Part shown: piece by piece, positions 17,667 to 26,824 of the stretch
How the letters are laid out: each line of letters opens with the position of its first letter
How positions within the stretch are numbered: the stretch's first letter is position 1
NCBI GenBank assembly: GCA_014653385.1
Contig: JACWER010000008.1
Span: 1 to 64,000 of the forward strand
Source: Pelagibacterales bacterium SAG-MED50
Lineage (GTDB): Bacteria; Pseudomonadota; Alphaproteobacteria; Pelagibacterales; Pelagibacteraceae
DNA length: 64,000 bases
Reading direction: 5' to 3'
Notes under the pieces: generated by a model
What the model was told of the DNA's origin: nothing
The model's input: only the letters and a program-made list of their open reading frames with translations
Databases searched by the model: none
Position numbers and translations under genes: made by a program

Positions 17667-18752
17667 ATGCTTTATCAATTTTTACTTACTTTCGTCGATA
17701 CTTTTGGTTTTTTAAACGTTTTTAAATACATCACTTTTAGAACAGGACTATCCTTATTTACTTCATTAATCATAGTTTTGTTAATTGGAGGACCTTTTAT
17801 AAATTTTTTTTCAAAAAGAAAAATTGTTAATCCTATACGTGATGATGGTCCACAAGATCATATTATAAAAAAAATTGGTACTCCAACAATGGGAGGAGTA
17901 ATCATTTTGTTCGGATTACTACTTTCTGTATTATTCTGGGCAGATTTATCAAACACAAGTGTTTTATTTTGTATCTACATTTCCATTTCATTTGGTTTGC
18001 TTGGAGCCTTTGATGATTATAATAAAATAAAACATAATAATTCTTCAGGAATTTCATCTAAATTTAAAATATTATCACAAGTTATATTAGCTATATTAGG
18101 AACCAGTTTATTTCTTTATTTTGTTGATTATCAAGAAATTAGAAATTTATATTTTCCATTTTTTAAAAATTTAATAATTAATCTTGGATGGTTTTTTATT
18201 CCTTTTTCTGTATTTGTAATTGTAGGTTCATCAAATGCAGTTAATTTAACAGATGGACTTGATGGATTAGCTACAGTCCCTGTAATTTTAGTTGCAGGTT
18301 GTTTTGCATTTATAAGTTATGTAACTGGAAATATTGTTTTTTCTAATTATTTACAAATTCCATACATTGAAGGAACTGGTGAGGTTTCAATTTTTTGTGG
18401 TGCAATAATAGGATCATGTTTAGGGTTTCTATGGTTTAATGCTCCGCCTGCTAAAATTTTTATGGGTGATACAGGCTCTTTAGCGCTTGGGGGCTCTTTA
18501 GGTGCTGTTGGAATAATTACAAAGCATGAAATAGTATTAGCGATTACAGGCGGGTTATTCGTTCTAGAGGCTGTTTCAGTAATGGTACAAGTAATTTCTT
18601 TTAAATTAACTGGAAAAAGAATTTTTAAAATGGCACCAATACATCATCATTTTGAAAAAAAAGGATGGCCAGAGTCAACTGTGGTAATTAGGTTTTGGAT
18701 CATTTCAATCATTTTAGCAATGATAGGTTTGGCCACTTTAAAATTAAGATAA
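17667..18752 (+). CDS. mraY: Phospho-MurNAc-pentapeptide transferase MraY
   Basis: 361 residues with about ten membrane spans. Family motifs: RDDGPQDHIIKKIGTPTMGGVIIL, GAFDDYNKI, SNAVNLTDGLDGLA, GFLWFNAPPAKIFMGDTGSLALGG, and APIHHHFEKKGWPE. It links the muropeptide to undecaprenyl phosphate to make lipid I. Its TAA overlaps the murD ATG. Confidence 0.96.
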   Translation: MLYQFLLTFVDTFGFLNVFKYITFRTGLSLFTSLIIVLLIGGPFINFFSKRKIVNPIRDDGPQDHIIKKIGTPTMGGVIILFGLLLSVLFWADLSNTSVLFCIYISISFGLLGAFDDYNKIKHNNSSGISSKFKILSQVILAILGTSLFLYFVDYQEIRNLYFPFFKNLIINLGWFFIPFSVFVIVGSSNAVNLTDGLDGLATVPVILVAGCFAFISYVTGNIVFSNYLQIPYIEGTGEVSIFCGAIIGSCLGFLWFNAPPAKIFMGDTGSLALGGSLGAVGIITKHEIVLAITGGLFVLEAVSVMVQVISFKLTGKRIFKMAPIHHHFEKKGWPESTVVIRFWIISIILAMIGLATLKLR

Positions 18753-20053
18753 TGATTGAAAATAAAAATATTTTTTTAGAAAAAAAAATATTAATTTATG
18801 GTTTGGGAAAAAGTGGAATTGCCTCATATAAATTTTTAAAGAATAAATCTAAAGTATATTTATTTGATGATGATTTAACAAAAAAATTTATAAATCGATC
18901 ATATCAAAGGGTAAAAAGTATTCAGGCAATTTCTAAAATTAAGTTTGATAGTATTATTATCAGTCCAGGAATTGATGTTTTGAAATGTAAATTATCTCAA
19001 TTTCTTAAAAAGAATAAATCTAAAATTTATACAGATTTGGATGTATTCTACTCTTTTTACAAAAATAAAAGTATTACTATTACTGGAACTAATGGAAAAT
19101 CAACCACTGCTAAAATATTACATGAAGTTTTATTAGACCAAAAGTATGACTGTAGATTGGTTGGAAACATTGGAAATCCAGTATTATGTGAAAAAAAAAT
19201 TACTAATAATACTTTTTTTGTCGTCGAAGCTTCATCATATCAATTAGATTATAGTCAATTATTTACCTCTAAATACTCAGCAATACTTAATATAAGTCCC
19301 GATCATATAGAGAGGCATAGAAATTTAAAAAATTATATTAATGCTAAATTTAGGTTATTACTTTCACAATCTAGGGAATCTATTGCATTTGTAAAAAAAA
19401 ATGATGTGCTAATAAATAAAAAGTTAAATAGCAAAAGATATAATCCAAAGATTATTAAAGTTGATTTAAAAAAAGCTAATAAAATAATTAAACTAATAAA
19501 AAATAAATACTTTTTATCTGCAGGTAACCTAGAAAATCTATCATTTATTTTAAAGATTTCAGGAAAATTAAATTTAAATAATAAAATATTAATTAAAACT
19601 TTAAATAGATTTAAAGGATTAAAATATCGACAACAAATTATCTATGAAAATAAAAATTTAACAATAATTAATGATTCGAAATCAACAAGTTTTGCCTCAT
19701 CAGAAAATTTGTTAAAAAATTTAAAAAATGTTTATTGGATTTTAGGTGGTATCCCTAAAAAAGGTGATAAATTAAATCTATCTAAAATACATTGTAAGAA
19801 TTTTAAAACATTTGTGTTTGGTAACCACTATAAAGAATTTAAAAAAAATATTAGAAATAAAATTCGTATCAATCATTTAAAATATTTAAAAGATATATTA
19901 AAAGAAATATTTTCTGATTTAAAAAATAAGAAGTTAAAAAAAAATATCATACTTTTCAGTCCAGCTGGGGCATCATTTGATAGTTTTAAAAATTTTGAAG
20001 ATAGGGGAAAATATTTTAATCAATTAATTAAAAAATTTCTTAATGCAAAGTAA
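18752..20053 (+). CDS. murD: UDP-MurNAc-L-alanine:D-glutamate ligase MurD
   Basis: The ORF track opens at 18695 inside mraY, but the ATG at 18752 overlaps the mraY stop (TAATG) and begins directly at the family N-terminus (NIFLEKKILIYGLGKSGIASYKFL), giving 433 residues. The ATP loop is ITGTNGKSTTAK, with VVEASSYQLDY, NISPDHIERH and FSPAGASFDSFKNFEDRG at the C-terminus. It adds D-glutamate in the cytosol. It overlaps ftsW by 11 bp. Confidence 0.94.
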   Translation: MIENKNIFLEKKILIYGLGKSGIASYKFLKNKSKVYLFDDDLTKKFINRSYQRVKSIQAISKIKFDSIIISPGIDVLKCKLSQFLKKNKSKIYTDLDVFYSFYKNKSITITGTNGKSTTAKILHEVLLDQKYDCRLVGNIGNPVLCEKKITNNTFFVVEASSYQLDYSQLFTSKYSAILNISPDHIERHRNLKNYINAKFRLLLSQSRESIAFVKKNDVLINKKLNSKRYNPKIIKVDLKKANKIIKLIKNKYFLSAGNLENLSFILKISGKLNLNNKILIKTLNRFKGLKYRQQIIYENKNLTIINDSKSTSFASSENLLKNLKNVYWILGGIPKKGDKLNLSKIHCKNFKTFVFGNHYKEFKKNIRNKIRINHLKYLKDILKEIFSDLKNKKLKKNIILFSPAGASFDSFKNFEDRGKYFNQLIKKFLNAK

Positions 20054-21170
20054 TATTTTTTTTTATAAATTTTATTATCAATGGTGGAAGAATATAGATA
20101 AATCAATATTTTTAATTATTAGTTTATTATTTGTAATTGGACTTTTTTTCTCATTAGTTTCCACATCATTAATTGCTTCTGATAAATTAGATACAAATAG
20201 TTACTTCTTTTTTTTTAGGCATTTAATATATATTTTTATTGGAATATTTATAATTTTTATTTTTTCTTCTTTAAAAACTAATCAATTATTTTATTACTCA
20301 TATTTTCTTTTTTTTATTACTTTGGTTACTTTACTTTTAGTTCCCATTATTGGTGTTGAAGTTAAAGGATCAAAAAGATGGATAGATTTATTTTTTTTAC
20401 CAAGATTTCAACCCATTGAATTATTAAAACCCTTTTTCATTATCATGATTTCAACTATTTTATGTAGTGTCAGAACTTCAAATATTTATTTAAAATATTT
20501 ATTATCAACAATCTTGGTATCTATAATTGCTTTATTTCTTATAATGCAGCCAGATATAGGTCAAACTCTTCTCGTTATTTTCTCTTGGGCAGTTTTAATT
20601 TTTACATCTGGAGTAAATATCTTTCTTCTTTTTGGTCTTTCCACTATTGCTATTATTTCATTAGTTTACTTAATTATGTACGTACCTAAGTTTGATTATA
20701 TTCAAGGTAGGATTTTTTCTTTTTTTAATAGAGATACAGGAACACATAATTTTCAATCTGACAAAGCTATCGAGTCTATTACAAGTGGTGGTTTCTTTGG
20801 TAAAGGAATTGGTGAAGGAACTTTAAAAAATCGAGTACCAGAAGCACACACTGATTATATAATCTCTGTAATTTCTGAAGAGTTTGGTGTTGTTGCCATA
20901 ATATTAATATTATTATTATTTTTAATCTTTATTTATATGGTTTTTAAAAAAATAAACTTTGAAAAAGATGATAAAATTAAACTTGTTTTAATCGGATGTG
21001 TGAGCTTAATTTTAATGCAAGCAACTATTCATATAGGTGTTAATATCAGATTGTTTCCCACCACAGGTATGACCTTACCATTTTTAAGTTATGGAGGTTC
21101 TTCAATAATAAGTATCTCAATAATATCAGGCATAATCTTAAATTTAACAAAAAGAAAAATAGAAAATTAA
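20043..21170 (+). CDS. ftsW: Septal peptidoglycan glycosyltransferase FtsW
   Basis: A 375-residue SEDS-family protein with about ten membrane spans. Conserved pieces: GSKRWIDLFFLPRFQPIELLKP, MQPDIGQTLLV, GGFFGKGIGEGTLKNRVPEAHTDYIISVISEEFG (catalytic Asp region) and FPTTGMTLPFLSYGGSS. It polymerises lipid II at the septum with FtsI. Usual position after murD and before murG. Confidence 0.95.
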   Translation: MQSNIFFYKFYYQWWKNIDKSIFLIISLLFVIGLFFSLVSTSLIASDKLDTNSYFFFFRHLIYIFIGIFIIFIFSSLKTNQLFYYSYFLFFITLVTLLLVPIIGVEVKGSKRWIDLFFLPRFQPIELLKPFFIIMISTILCSVRTSNIYLKYLLSTILVSIIALFLIMQPDIGQTLLVIFSWAVLIFTSGVNIFLLFGLSTIAIISLVYLIMYVPKFDYIQGRIFSFFNRDTGTHNFQSDKAIESITSGGFFGKGIGEGTLKNRVPEAHTDYIISVISEEFGVVAIILILLLFLIFIYMVFKKINFEKDDKIKLVLIGCVSLILMQATIHIGVNIRLFPTTGMTLPFLSYGGSSIISISIISGIILNLTKRKIEN

Positions 21171-21171
21171 A

Positions 21172-22239
21172 ATGAAAAGTAAGATTTTAATTTCTACTGG
21201 AGGATCTGGTGGCCATGTTATTCCTGCAATTACAATCCATGATCATTTAAAGGAAAATTACGATATATCAATTTCAAGTGATGTTAGAGGTCTTAAATAT
21301 CTTGATGATAAATTTTATAAGATACTAGTTATTGATACACCTAAGTTAAATAATTTAATTTTATTTCCATTATCAATTTTAAAAGTATTTTATTTAGTTT
21401 TAAAATCATTGATAATACTAAAAAAAGAAAAAATTCGAATTCTTATTTCTACTGGTGGGTATATGTCACTACCATTATGTATAGCAGCTTGGATATTAAA
21501 TATAAAAATTTATTTGCTAGAACCTAATATGGTAATTGGAAGGGTAAATAAATTTTTTCTTAAATTTTCTAAAAAAATTATATGTTATTCAGAGAATATT
21601 ATTAATTTTCCGAAAAAATATAAAAATAAATTAAATATTATAAATCCACTAATAAGAAAAAAATATTATTTTAAAAAATCAAAAGAAAATAATAATAATA
21701 AATTTACTTTAATAATAATAGGAGGTAGTCAAGGTGCACAAATATTTGATAAAATTTTGCATGAGACAATTATTAAAGTTTCGAAGTTTAAAACTTTAAA
21801 GGTAATTCATCAAACAAATCAAAAAAACATAAATAATCTCAAAAATCTATATTCAGAAAATAAGATTGATAATACTGTTTTCAGTTATGATCAAAATCTT
21901 AATTTATTAATAGATCAAGCTGATTTGTGTATTACAAGATCTGGTGCCTCTAGTTTAGCTGAAATTTCTTTATCTAAAAAACCATTTATTGCCATTCCAT
22001 TACCAAGTTCTAAAGATAATCATCAATTAGAAAATGCTAATTATTATAAAAATAAAGGTTGCTGCTGGGTTGTTGATCAAATTAACTTTGATAAAAAAAA
22101 ATTTGAAGATTTGTTATTAAACATATTGAGTAATAAAGATGAAATACTTATAAAAAAAAATAATTTAGAAAAATTAAATTATCAAAACACCTGGAATAAT
22201 GTTAATCAAAATTTATTAAATATTATTAATGAAAATTAA
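21172..22239 (+). CDS. murG: UDP-GlcNAc:lipid I N-acetylglucosaminyltransferase MurG
   Basis: 355 residues, GT28 fold: N-terminal ISTGGSGGHVIPAITI, STGGYMSLPLCIAAW, LLEPNMVIGRVNK, IIIGGSQGAQIFD, and the donor-binding ITRSGASSLAEIS...KPFIAIPLPSSKDNHQLENA. It makes lipid II from lipid I on the inner face of the membrane. It begins 1 bp after ftsW and overlaps murC by 11 bp. Confidence 0.95.
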   Translation: MKSKILISTGGSGGHVIPAITIHDHLKENYDISISSDVRGLKYLDDKFYKILVIDTPKLNNLILFPLSILKVFYLVLKSLIILKKEKIRILISTGGYMSLPLCIAAWILNIKIYLLEPNMVIGRVNKFFLKFSKKIICYSENIINFPKKYKNKLNIINPLIRKKYYFKKSKENNNNKFTLIIIGGSQGAQIFDKILHETIIKVSKFKTLKVIHQTNQKNINNLKNLYSENKIDNTVFSYDQNLNLLIDQADLCITRSGASSLAEISLSKKPFIAIPLPSSKDNHQLENANYYKNKGCCWVVDQINFDKKKFEDLLLNILSNKDEILIKKNNLEKLNYQNTWNNVNQNLLNIINEN

Positions 22240-23623
22240 ATTAGCAAAATCAGAAATTATTCATTTTATTGGAATTGGTGGAATAGGCATGAGTGGATTA
22301 TCTCTTATTATGAAGGGTAAAGGATTTAAAGTTCAGGGCAGTGATATTGCTAGCAACAAAAATATTGAGAGATTAAAAAAAGATAAAATTAAGATTACAA
22401 TTGGACATAAAAAGCAAAATATTAACAAAGCAACAATTGTAGTAGTTTCTTCTGCAATTAAAAAAAATAACCCTGAATTAATAGAGGCAAATAAAAAACA
22501 ACTACCGATTTATAAAAGAGGTGAAATGCTGGCTAATATTGTTTCTTTAACAAAAAATATTGTAGTTGTTGGCTCTCACGGAAAAACAACTACGACATCA
22601 CTAATAGCTTCGATTTTTCAAGAAACCAAAATAGATCCAACCATTATTAATGGAGGTGTAATAAATTCTATCAATAATACTGCAAAACTTGGTAAAAGTG
22701 ACTGGTCTATCTTAGAAGCTGACGAGTCTGATGGTAGTTTTGTTCACGTTCCACCAACATATTCGATAATTACCAACATAGATAGAGAGCATATGGATTT
22801 TTATAGTTCTTTTGATGAGTTAAATAATTATTTTATTAAATTTATAAAAAAAGTTCCATCCTTTGGAAAATCTTTTATTTGTATTGATGATAAGAATAAT
22901 AAAAATTTGATTAAGAGGCTGAGTAATAAAAATTTTTATACATATGGAACAGATGCAAAATCAAATTTTTGTATTAGAAATATTAAACAATCAAAAGATT
23001 ATTCTGAGTTTGATTTAAAGATAATTTTGCCAAATATAAAAAAAAAATTAATTAAAAAAATTAAAATACCTTTATTAGGAATACACAATGTTAGAAATTC
23101 AGTTGCAGCCTCAGCTTTGGCTATTACAGTTGGATTAACAGTTTCAAGTATTAAAAAAGGATTAAAAAACTTTAAGGGTGTTCAAAGAAGATTTAATAAA
23201 ATTTTCACATTTAATAAAGTTGACTTTTTTGATGACTATGCCCATCATCCAACTGAAATCAAATTTGTGTTAGAAGGAGTAAATAAAGTTTATAAGGGGT
23301 ATGAAAAAATATGTATTTTTCAACCACATAGAATATCAAGGTTAAAAGACTTAAAAAAAGATTTCACTTATGCATTTAAAAATGCAGATAAAGTAATCTT
23401 ACTTCCTATTTATACAGCAGGAGAAAAAATATCATTAGGTTTTAAATATGAAAATTTTGCAAGAGAAATAATCAAAAACTCAAAAATAAAACTATTTTTA
23501 GCAGATGATAGATTTCAATTAGCTAAATATATTAAAAATAATATTTATGGAAAAAAAATAGTTATTGGAATGGGTGCAGGGACAATCTCAACTTGGATGA
23601 GAGAAATGCCTAAATATTTATAA
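22229..23623 (+). CDS. murC: UDP-MurNAc:L-alanine ligase MurC
   Basis: 464 residues. N-terminal nucleotide-sugar binding HFIGIGGIGMSGLSLIM, ATP loop VVGSHGKTTTTSL, LEADESDGSF, NIDREHMDFY, FDDYAHHPTEIKFVLEG and FQPHRISRLKDL. It adds the first amino acid of the stem peptide. Its stop overlaps the murB ATG by one base (TAATG). Confidence 0.96.
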   Translation: MKIKLAKSEIIHFIGIGGIGMSGLSLIMKGKGFKVQGSDIASNKNIERLKKDKIKITIGHKKQNINKATIVVVSSAIKKNNPELIEANKKQLPIYKRGEMLANIVSLTKNIVVVGSHGKTTTTSLIASIFQETKIDPTIINGGVINSINNTAKLGKSDWSILEADESDGSFVHVPPTYSIITNIDREHMDFYSSFDELNNYFIKFIKKVPSFGKSFICIDDKNNKNLIKRLSNKNFYTYGTDAKSNFCIRNIKQSKDYSEFDLKIILPNIKKKLIKKIKIPLLGIHNVRNSVAASALAITVGLTVSSIKKGLKNFKGVQRRFNKIFTFNKVDFFDDYAHHPTEIKFVLEGVNKVYKGYEKICIFQPHRISRLKDLKKDFTYAFKNADKVILLPIYTAGEKISLGFKYENFAREIIKNSKIKLFLADDRFQLAKYIKNNIYGKKIVIGMGAGTISTWMREMPKYL

Positions 23624-24528
23624 TGAGCATTAACCAAAATGATTTGTTATCAGAATTTAATAAGAATATTAAATTTGATTATAATTTAAAAAAAAGGAAT
23701 TGGTTTAACATAGGTGGTAATGCTAAAATTTTCTATAAAGCTGAAAATTTGAAAGAATTAATTAAATTTTTAAAATTAATAAAAAATAAGGAGAAAATAT
23801 TTATTCTAGGAGGTGGCTCGAATACTCTTATTACTGACAAAACTTATGATGGTATTGTAATCAAGTTATCAAATAATTTTAATAATATTTCCCTACTTTC
23901 AGAAGACATAATTATTGCTGGAAGTGCCGTTAGTGATAAATCACTTTCAGAATTTGCAATGGATAATAGTTTGGGTGGATTTGAGTTTTTATCTTGTATA
24001 CCTGGTACAGTTGGAGGAGGTATAAAAATGAATGCTGGTTGTTTTGGAAGAGAATTTAAAGATATCCTAATCTCAGTACAAGCTATAAATAAATCAAGAC
24101 AAGTTGTTACAATTCCAGCAAAAGAAATTGATTTTAAATATAGAGATAGTGGATTACCTAATGATTTAATTTTTCTTAGTGCATCTTTTAAGGGTTTCAG
24201 AAAAAAATCAGATTTGATTAAGAAAGAAATGATAGAATTAAAAGAAAAAAAAGAAAAAGCACAACCTACAAAAATTAAAACAAGTGGAAGCACTTTTAAA
24301 AATCCATTAGGTCAATCAGATAAAAAAGTTTGGCAATTAATAAAAGAGTCAGTTCCTCTAGAAAAATCATTTGGGGACGCTGGTATTTCTGAAAAACATT
24401 GTAATTTTTTTATAAACAAAGGTAATGCTAAATTTGATGATATGAAAAAATTAATAGAATTTGTGTCTGAAAGTGTTTTAAAAAAAACTGGTGTAAAGTT
24501 GCAAACAGAAATAAAAATTTTAGAATAA
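23623..24528 (+). CDS. murB: UDP-N-acetylenolpyruvoylglucosamine reductase MurB
   Basis: A 301-residue FAD enzyme: KRNWFNIGGNAKIFYKAE, LGGGSNTLITDKTYDGIVIKL, GFEFLSCIPGTVGGGIKMNAGCFGRE, FKYRDSGLP, and the C-terminal SGSTFKNPLG...AGISEKHCNFFINKGNA. It reduces the enolpyruvyl group to lactyl with NADPH to form UDP-MurNAc. It ends 1 bp before the ddl start. Confidence 0.95.
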   Translation: MSINQNDLLSEFNKNIKFDYNLKKRNWFNIGGNAKIFYKAENLKELIKFLKLIKNKEKIFILGGGSNTLITDKTYDGIVIKLSNNFNNISLLSEDIIIAGSAVSDKSLSEFAMDNSLGGFEFLSCIPGTVGGGIKMNAGCFGREFKDILISVQAINKSRQVVTIPAKEIDFKYRDSGLPNDLIFLSASFKGFRKKSDLIKKEMIELKEKKEKAQPTKIKTSGSTFKNPLGQSDKKVWQLIKESVPLEKSFGDAGISEKHCNFFINKGNAKFDDMKKLIEFVSESVLKKTGVKLQTEIKILE

Positions 24529-24529
24529 A

Positions 24530-25444
24530 TTGAAAAAAAAAATATTAATACTTGCTGGTGGAATTTCAAAAGAAAGATTAATTAGCCTTGATACAGGCTT
24601 ACAAGTTTCAAAGGAGCTTAAAAAAAATGGTTACAAAGTAAAAATTTCTGAACCAGATGGCAGTTTGTCAAAAAATATTAATCAATTTAAACCTAATGTT
24701 ATATTTAATGCTTTACATGGACAGTTTGGTGAGGATGGTTATATACAAACTATTTTGGAAGGGTTTAAAATACCTTATACTCATTCTGGAGTCATTGCTT
24801 CTTCATTAGCAATGGATAAAGCAATATCTAAAAAAATTTTTATACAAAATAAAATTAATACTCCAAAATATATTAAATATTCTTATGAAGAAAATAATTT
24901 TGATTTAATAAAAAATATTGAAAAGAAGTTCAAATTTCCAGTTGTAGTTAAACCAATTAATGAGGGTTCAAGTGTAAATGTTTTTATTTGTTCAAAAAAA
25001 AGTATTTCAGGAATTTTAAATTCATTGAAAGTTTATAAAGAGATAATGATAGAAGAATTTATTGGTGGAAGAGAAATTCAAGTTGCAATTATGGGTAATA
25101 AAAAGTTAGGAGCAATAGAACTAAAACCAAAAAGAAAATTTTATGACTATAAAGCTAAATATAGTGCTAATGCAAAAACAGAGCATATAATTCCAGTAGA
25201 TCTTCCAAAAAATAAATTAAATGAGATAATGAATATATCACTAAAAGCTCACAAGATTATTGGTTGTAAGGGAGTTACCAGATCAGATTTTAAATTTTAT
25301 AAAAATAAGTTTTACTTACTAGAGATTAATACTCAACCAGGCATGACAAAACTATCTCTTGTTCCAGAAATAGCAAAGTATAATGGAATATCCTTTATAA
25401 AACTGATTGAGTGGATTTTAAAAGATGCAACAACGAAAAAGTAA
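24530..25444 (+). CDS. ddl: D-alanine:D-alanine ligase
   Basis: A 304-residue ATP-grasp enzyme: ILAGGISKERLISLDTG, ALHGQFGEDGYIQTILE, YTHSGVIASSLAMDK, VVKPINEGSSVNVFI, and the metal-binding YLLEINTQPGMTKLSLVPEIA. It makes the dipeptide that the MurF half of the fusion uses. The start is a TTG one base after the murB stop. No ATG fits the N-terminus. It overlaps ftsQ by 20 bp. Confidence 0.94.
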   Translation: MKKKILILAGGISKERLISLDTGLQVSKELKKNGYKVKISEPDGSLSKNINQFKPNVIFNALHGQFGEDGYIQTILEGFKIPYTHSGVIASSLAMDKAISKKIFIQNKINTPKYIKYSYEENNFDLIKNIEKKFKFPVVVKPINEGSSVNVFICSKKSISGILNSLKVYKEIMIEEFIGGREIQVAIMGNKKLGAIELKPKRKFYDYKAKYSANAKTEHIIPVDLPKNKLNEIMNISLKAHKIIGCKGVTRSDFKFYKNKFYLLEINTQPGMTKLSLVPEIAKYNGISFIKLIEWILKDATTKK

Positions 25445-26081
25445 AAAAATTTTAATATATTTTTTTTTACTGATAGTAGTTGGCTCAATAAATAATATTA
25501 ATTTTAATGGTTTAATATTTCAAAAAATTAATAACATTAATATTATTGGATTAGATATTAAGGATAAATTAATTTTACTTAAAAAAATAGAAAAGTTTAA
25601 TCTAAATAATATTTTTTCAATCAGGAAGATTGATCTAGCAAATGAAGTTGAATCAAATTCTTTGGTAGAAAATTATTCTATTTTTAAAAGATATCCATCT
25701 TCACTAGATATCAATATAAAGAAAACTAAATTTTTGGCAAAAATAAATAAAGATGGTCAAATTCTTTACATAGGCTCAAATGGAAAATTTATAAAAAATG
25801 ATTCTTTAAATAATCAATTACCTTTTATTTTTGGAAATCCAGAGGCAATTGATTTTTTTAATATAAAAGAAATTATTGATAAATCTAAAATTTCTTACAC
25901 AAAGATAAAAAATTTATATTTTTTTCCATCTAAAAGATGGGATCTAGAATTAAGAGACGATACTATAATAAAACTACCAAATGATAATATTAGTATTGCC
26001 CTTAATTTAGCAACAGAATTTTTAGATGATAATAAATTAATAGATGCGAGAATTAAAAATCAAATTATTTTAGATGATTGA
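25425..26081 (+). CDS. ftsQ: Cell division protein FtsQ
   Basis: 218 residues: a short basic N-terminus, one membrane span (KKILIYFFLLIVVGSINNI), then a POTRA domain (INNINIIGLDIKDKLILLKKIEKFNLNNIFSI) and the FtsQ beta domain (SLVENYSIFKRYPSSLDINIKKTKFLAKI, WDLELRDDTIIKLP). It anchors the FtsQLB complex in the periplasm. It lies between ddl and the FtsA-like gene, the normal place. Confidence 0.9.
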   Translation: MQQRKSKKILIYFFLLIVVGSINNINFNGLIFQKINNINIIGLDIKDKLILLKKIEKFNLNNIFSIRKIDLANEVESNSLVENYSIFKRYPSSLDINIKKTKFLAKINKDGQILYIGSNGKFIKNDSLNNQLPFIFGNPEAIDFFNIKEIIDKSKISYTKIKNLYFFPSKRWDLELRDDTIIKLPNDNISIALNLATEFLDDNKLIDARIKNQIILDD

Positions 26082-26760
26082 AGATATAGACTTTGAAACT
26101 TTTCTTTATATTTCTAAAAACAAGTATCAAATATTTGTTTATGATAAAATTAATTTAAAGAATTTATACAATGAAGAAATAAAAAATGACGATGAGATTG
26201 AGTTAACTAATCTTTCAAAATTTCTTGATAATAATATTTATAAAATTGAAAAAATGATAAAAAACTTTATTAGTAATATCATTTTAATTATAGAAGATGA
26301 TAAAGTTTTAGATGCAGGTATCTCATTAAAAAAAAAAAATTATGAAAAAAATATAGATCATAAATATTTAGAAAACAGCTTAGTCGAAGTCAAAGATATT
26401 TTTAAAGAAAATTACCAAGATCAGATAATTATGCATATGATCATTGTTGAAAATGAAAATAATTTTTTATTAAATAACACAAATAACAATGATGATTATT
26501 TGTTTTTAGAGGTAAATTTTATTTCTATTACAAATAACTTCACTATTAATATTGATAAGTTGTTAGCAAATCATCAAATTGAAATTAATCGCTACATGTC
26601 AGGCAGCTATATTAAAAATTTTCTTGATGATGATTTAAATGAGTTGCCAGCTATTGCAAATAAATTAAAAAACGGTCTAAATAAAAATGAAGTTCAATTA
26701 GTCTCGAAAAATAAAGAAAATAAAGGTTTTTTTGAGAGATTCTTTCAACTATTTAGTTAA
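26074..26760 (+). CDS. Reduced FtsA-like protein (ATPase domains apparently missing)
   Basis: A 228-residue protein in the exact slot of ftsA, overlapping ftsQ by 8 bp. FtsA is normally about 420 residues with an actin-like fold. Residues about 50-140 follow the order of FtsA subdomain 1C: helix FLDNNIYKIEKMIKNFISN, strand IILIIEDDKVLDAGI, helix DHKYLENSLVEVKDIFKEN, strand QIIMHMIIVENENNFLL. Residues about 155-190 (YLFLEVNFISITNNFTINIDKLLANHQIEINRYMSGS) fit the end of the N-terminal half. No phosphate loops (DxGxxT, DIGGGT, GG) are present. The end, KGFFERFFQLFS, looks like the amphipathic membrane-targeting helix of FtsA. The assignment rests on position and pattern, not on strong identity. 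Confidence 0.6.
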   Translation: MIEDIDFETFLYISKNKYQIFVYDKINLKNLYNEEIKNDDEIELTNLSKFLDNNIYKIEKMIKNFISNIILIIEDDKVLDAGISLKKKNYEKNIDHKYLENSLVEVKDIFKENYQDQIIMHMIIVENENNFLLNNTNNNDDYLFLEVNFISITNNFTINIDKLLANHQIEINRYMSGSYIKNFLDDDLNELPAIANKLKNGLNKNEVQLVSKNKENKGFFERFFQLFS

Positions 26761-26824
26761 AAGTGTTTTTTCTAGTAATATTTGTTGTTTTCAAAATTTG
26801 TTAAAAGCAAATTAAAAGACTCAT

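Noticed and set aside
18695-18751. Upstream extension of murD
   Set aside because: It overlaps the mraY C-terminus. The ATG on the mraY stop matches the family N-terminus.
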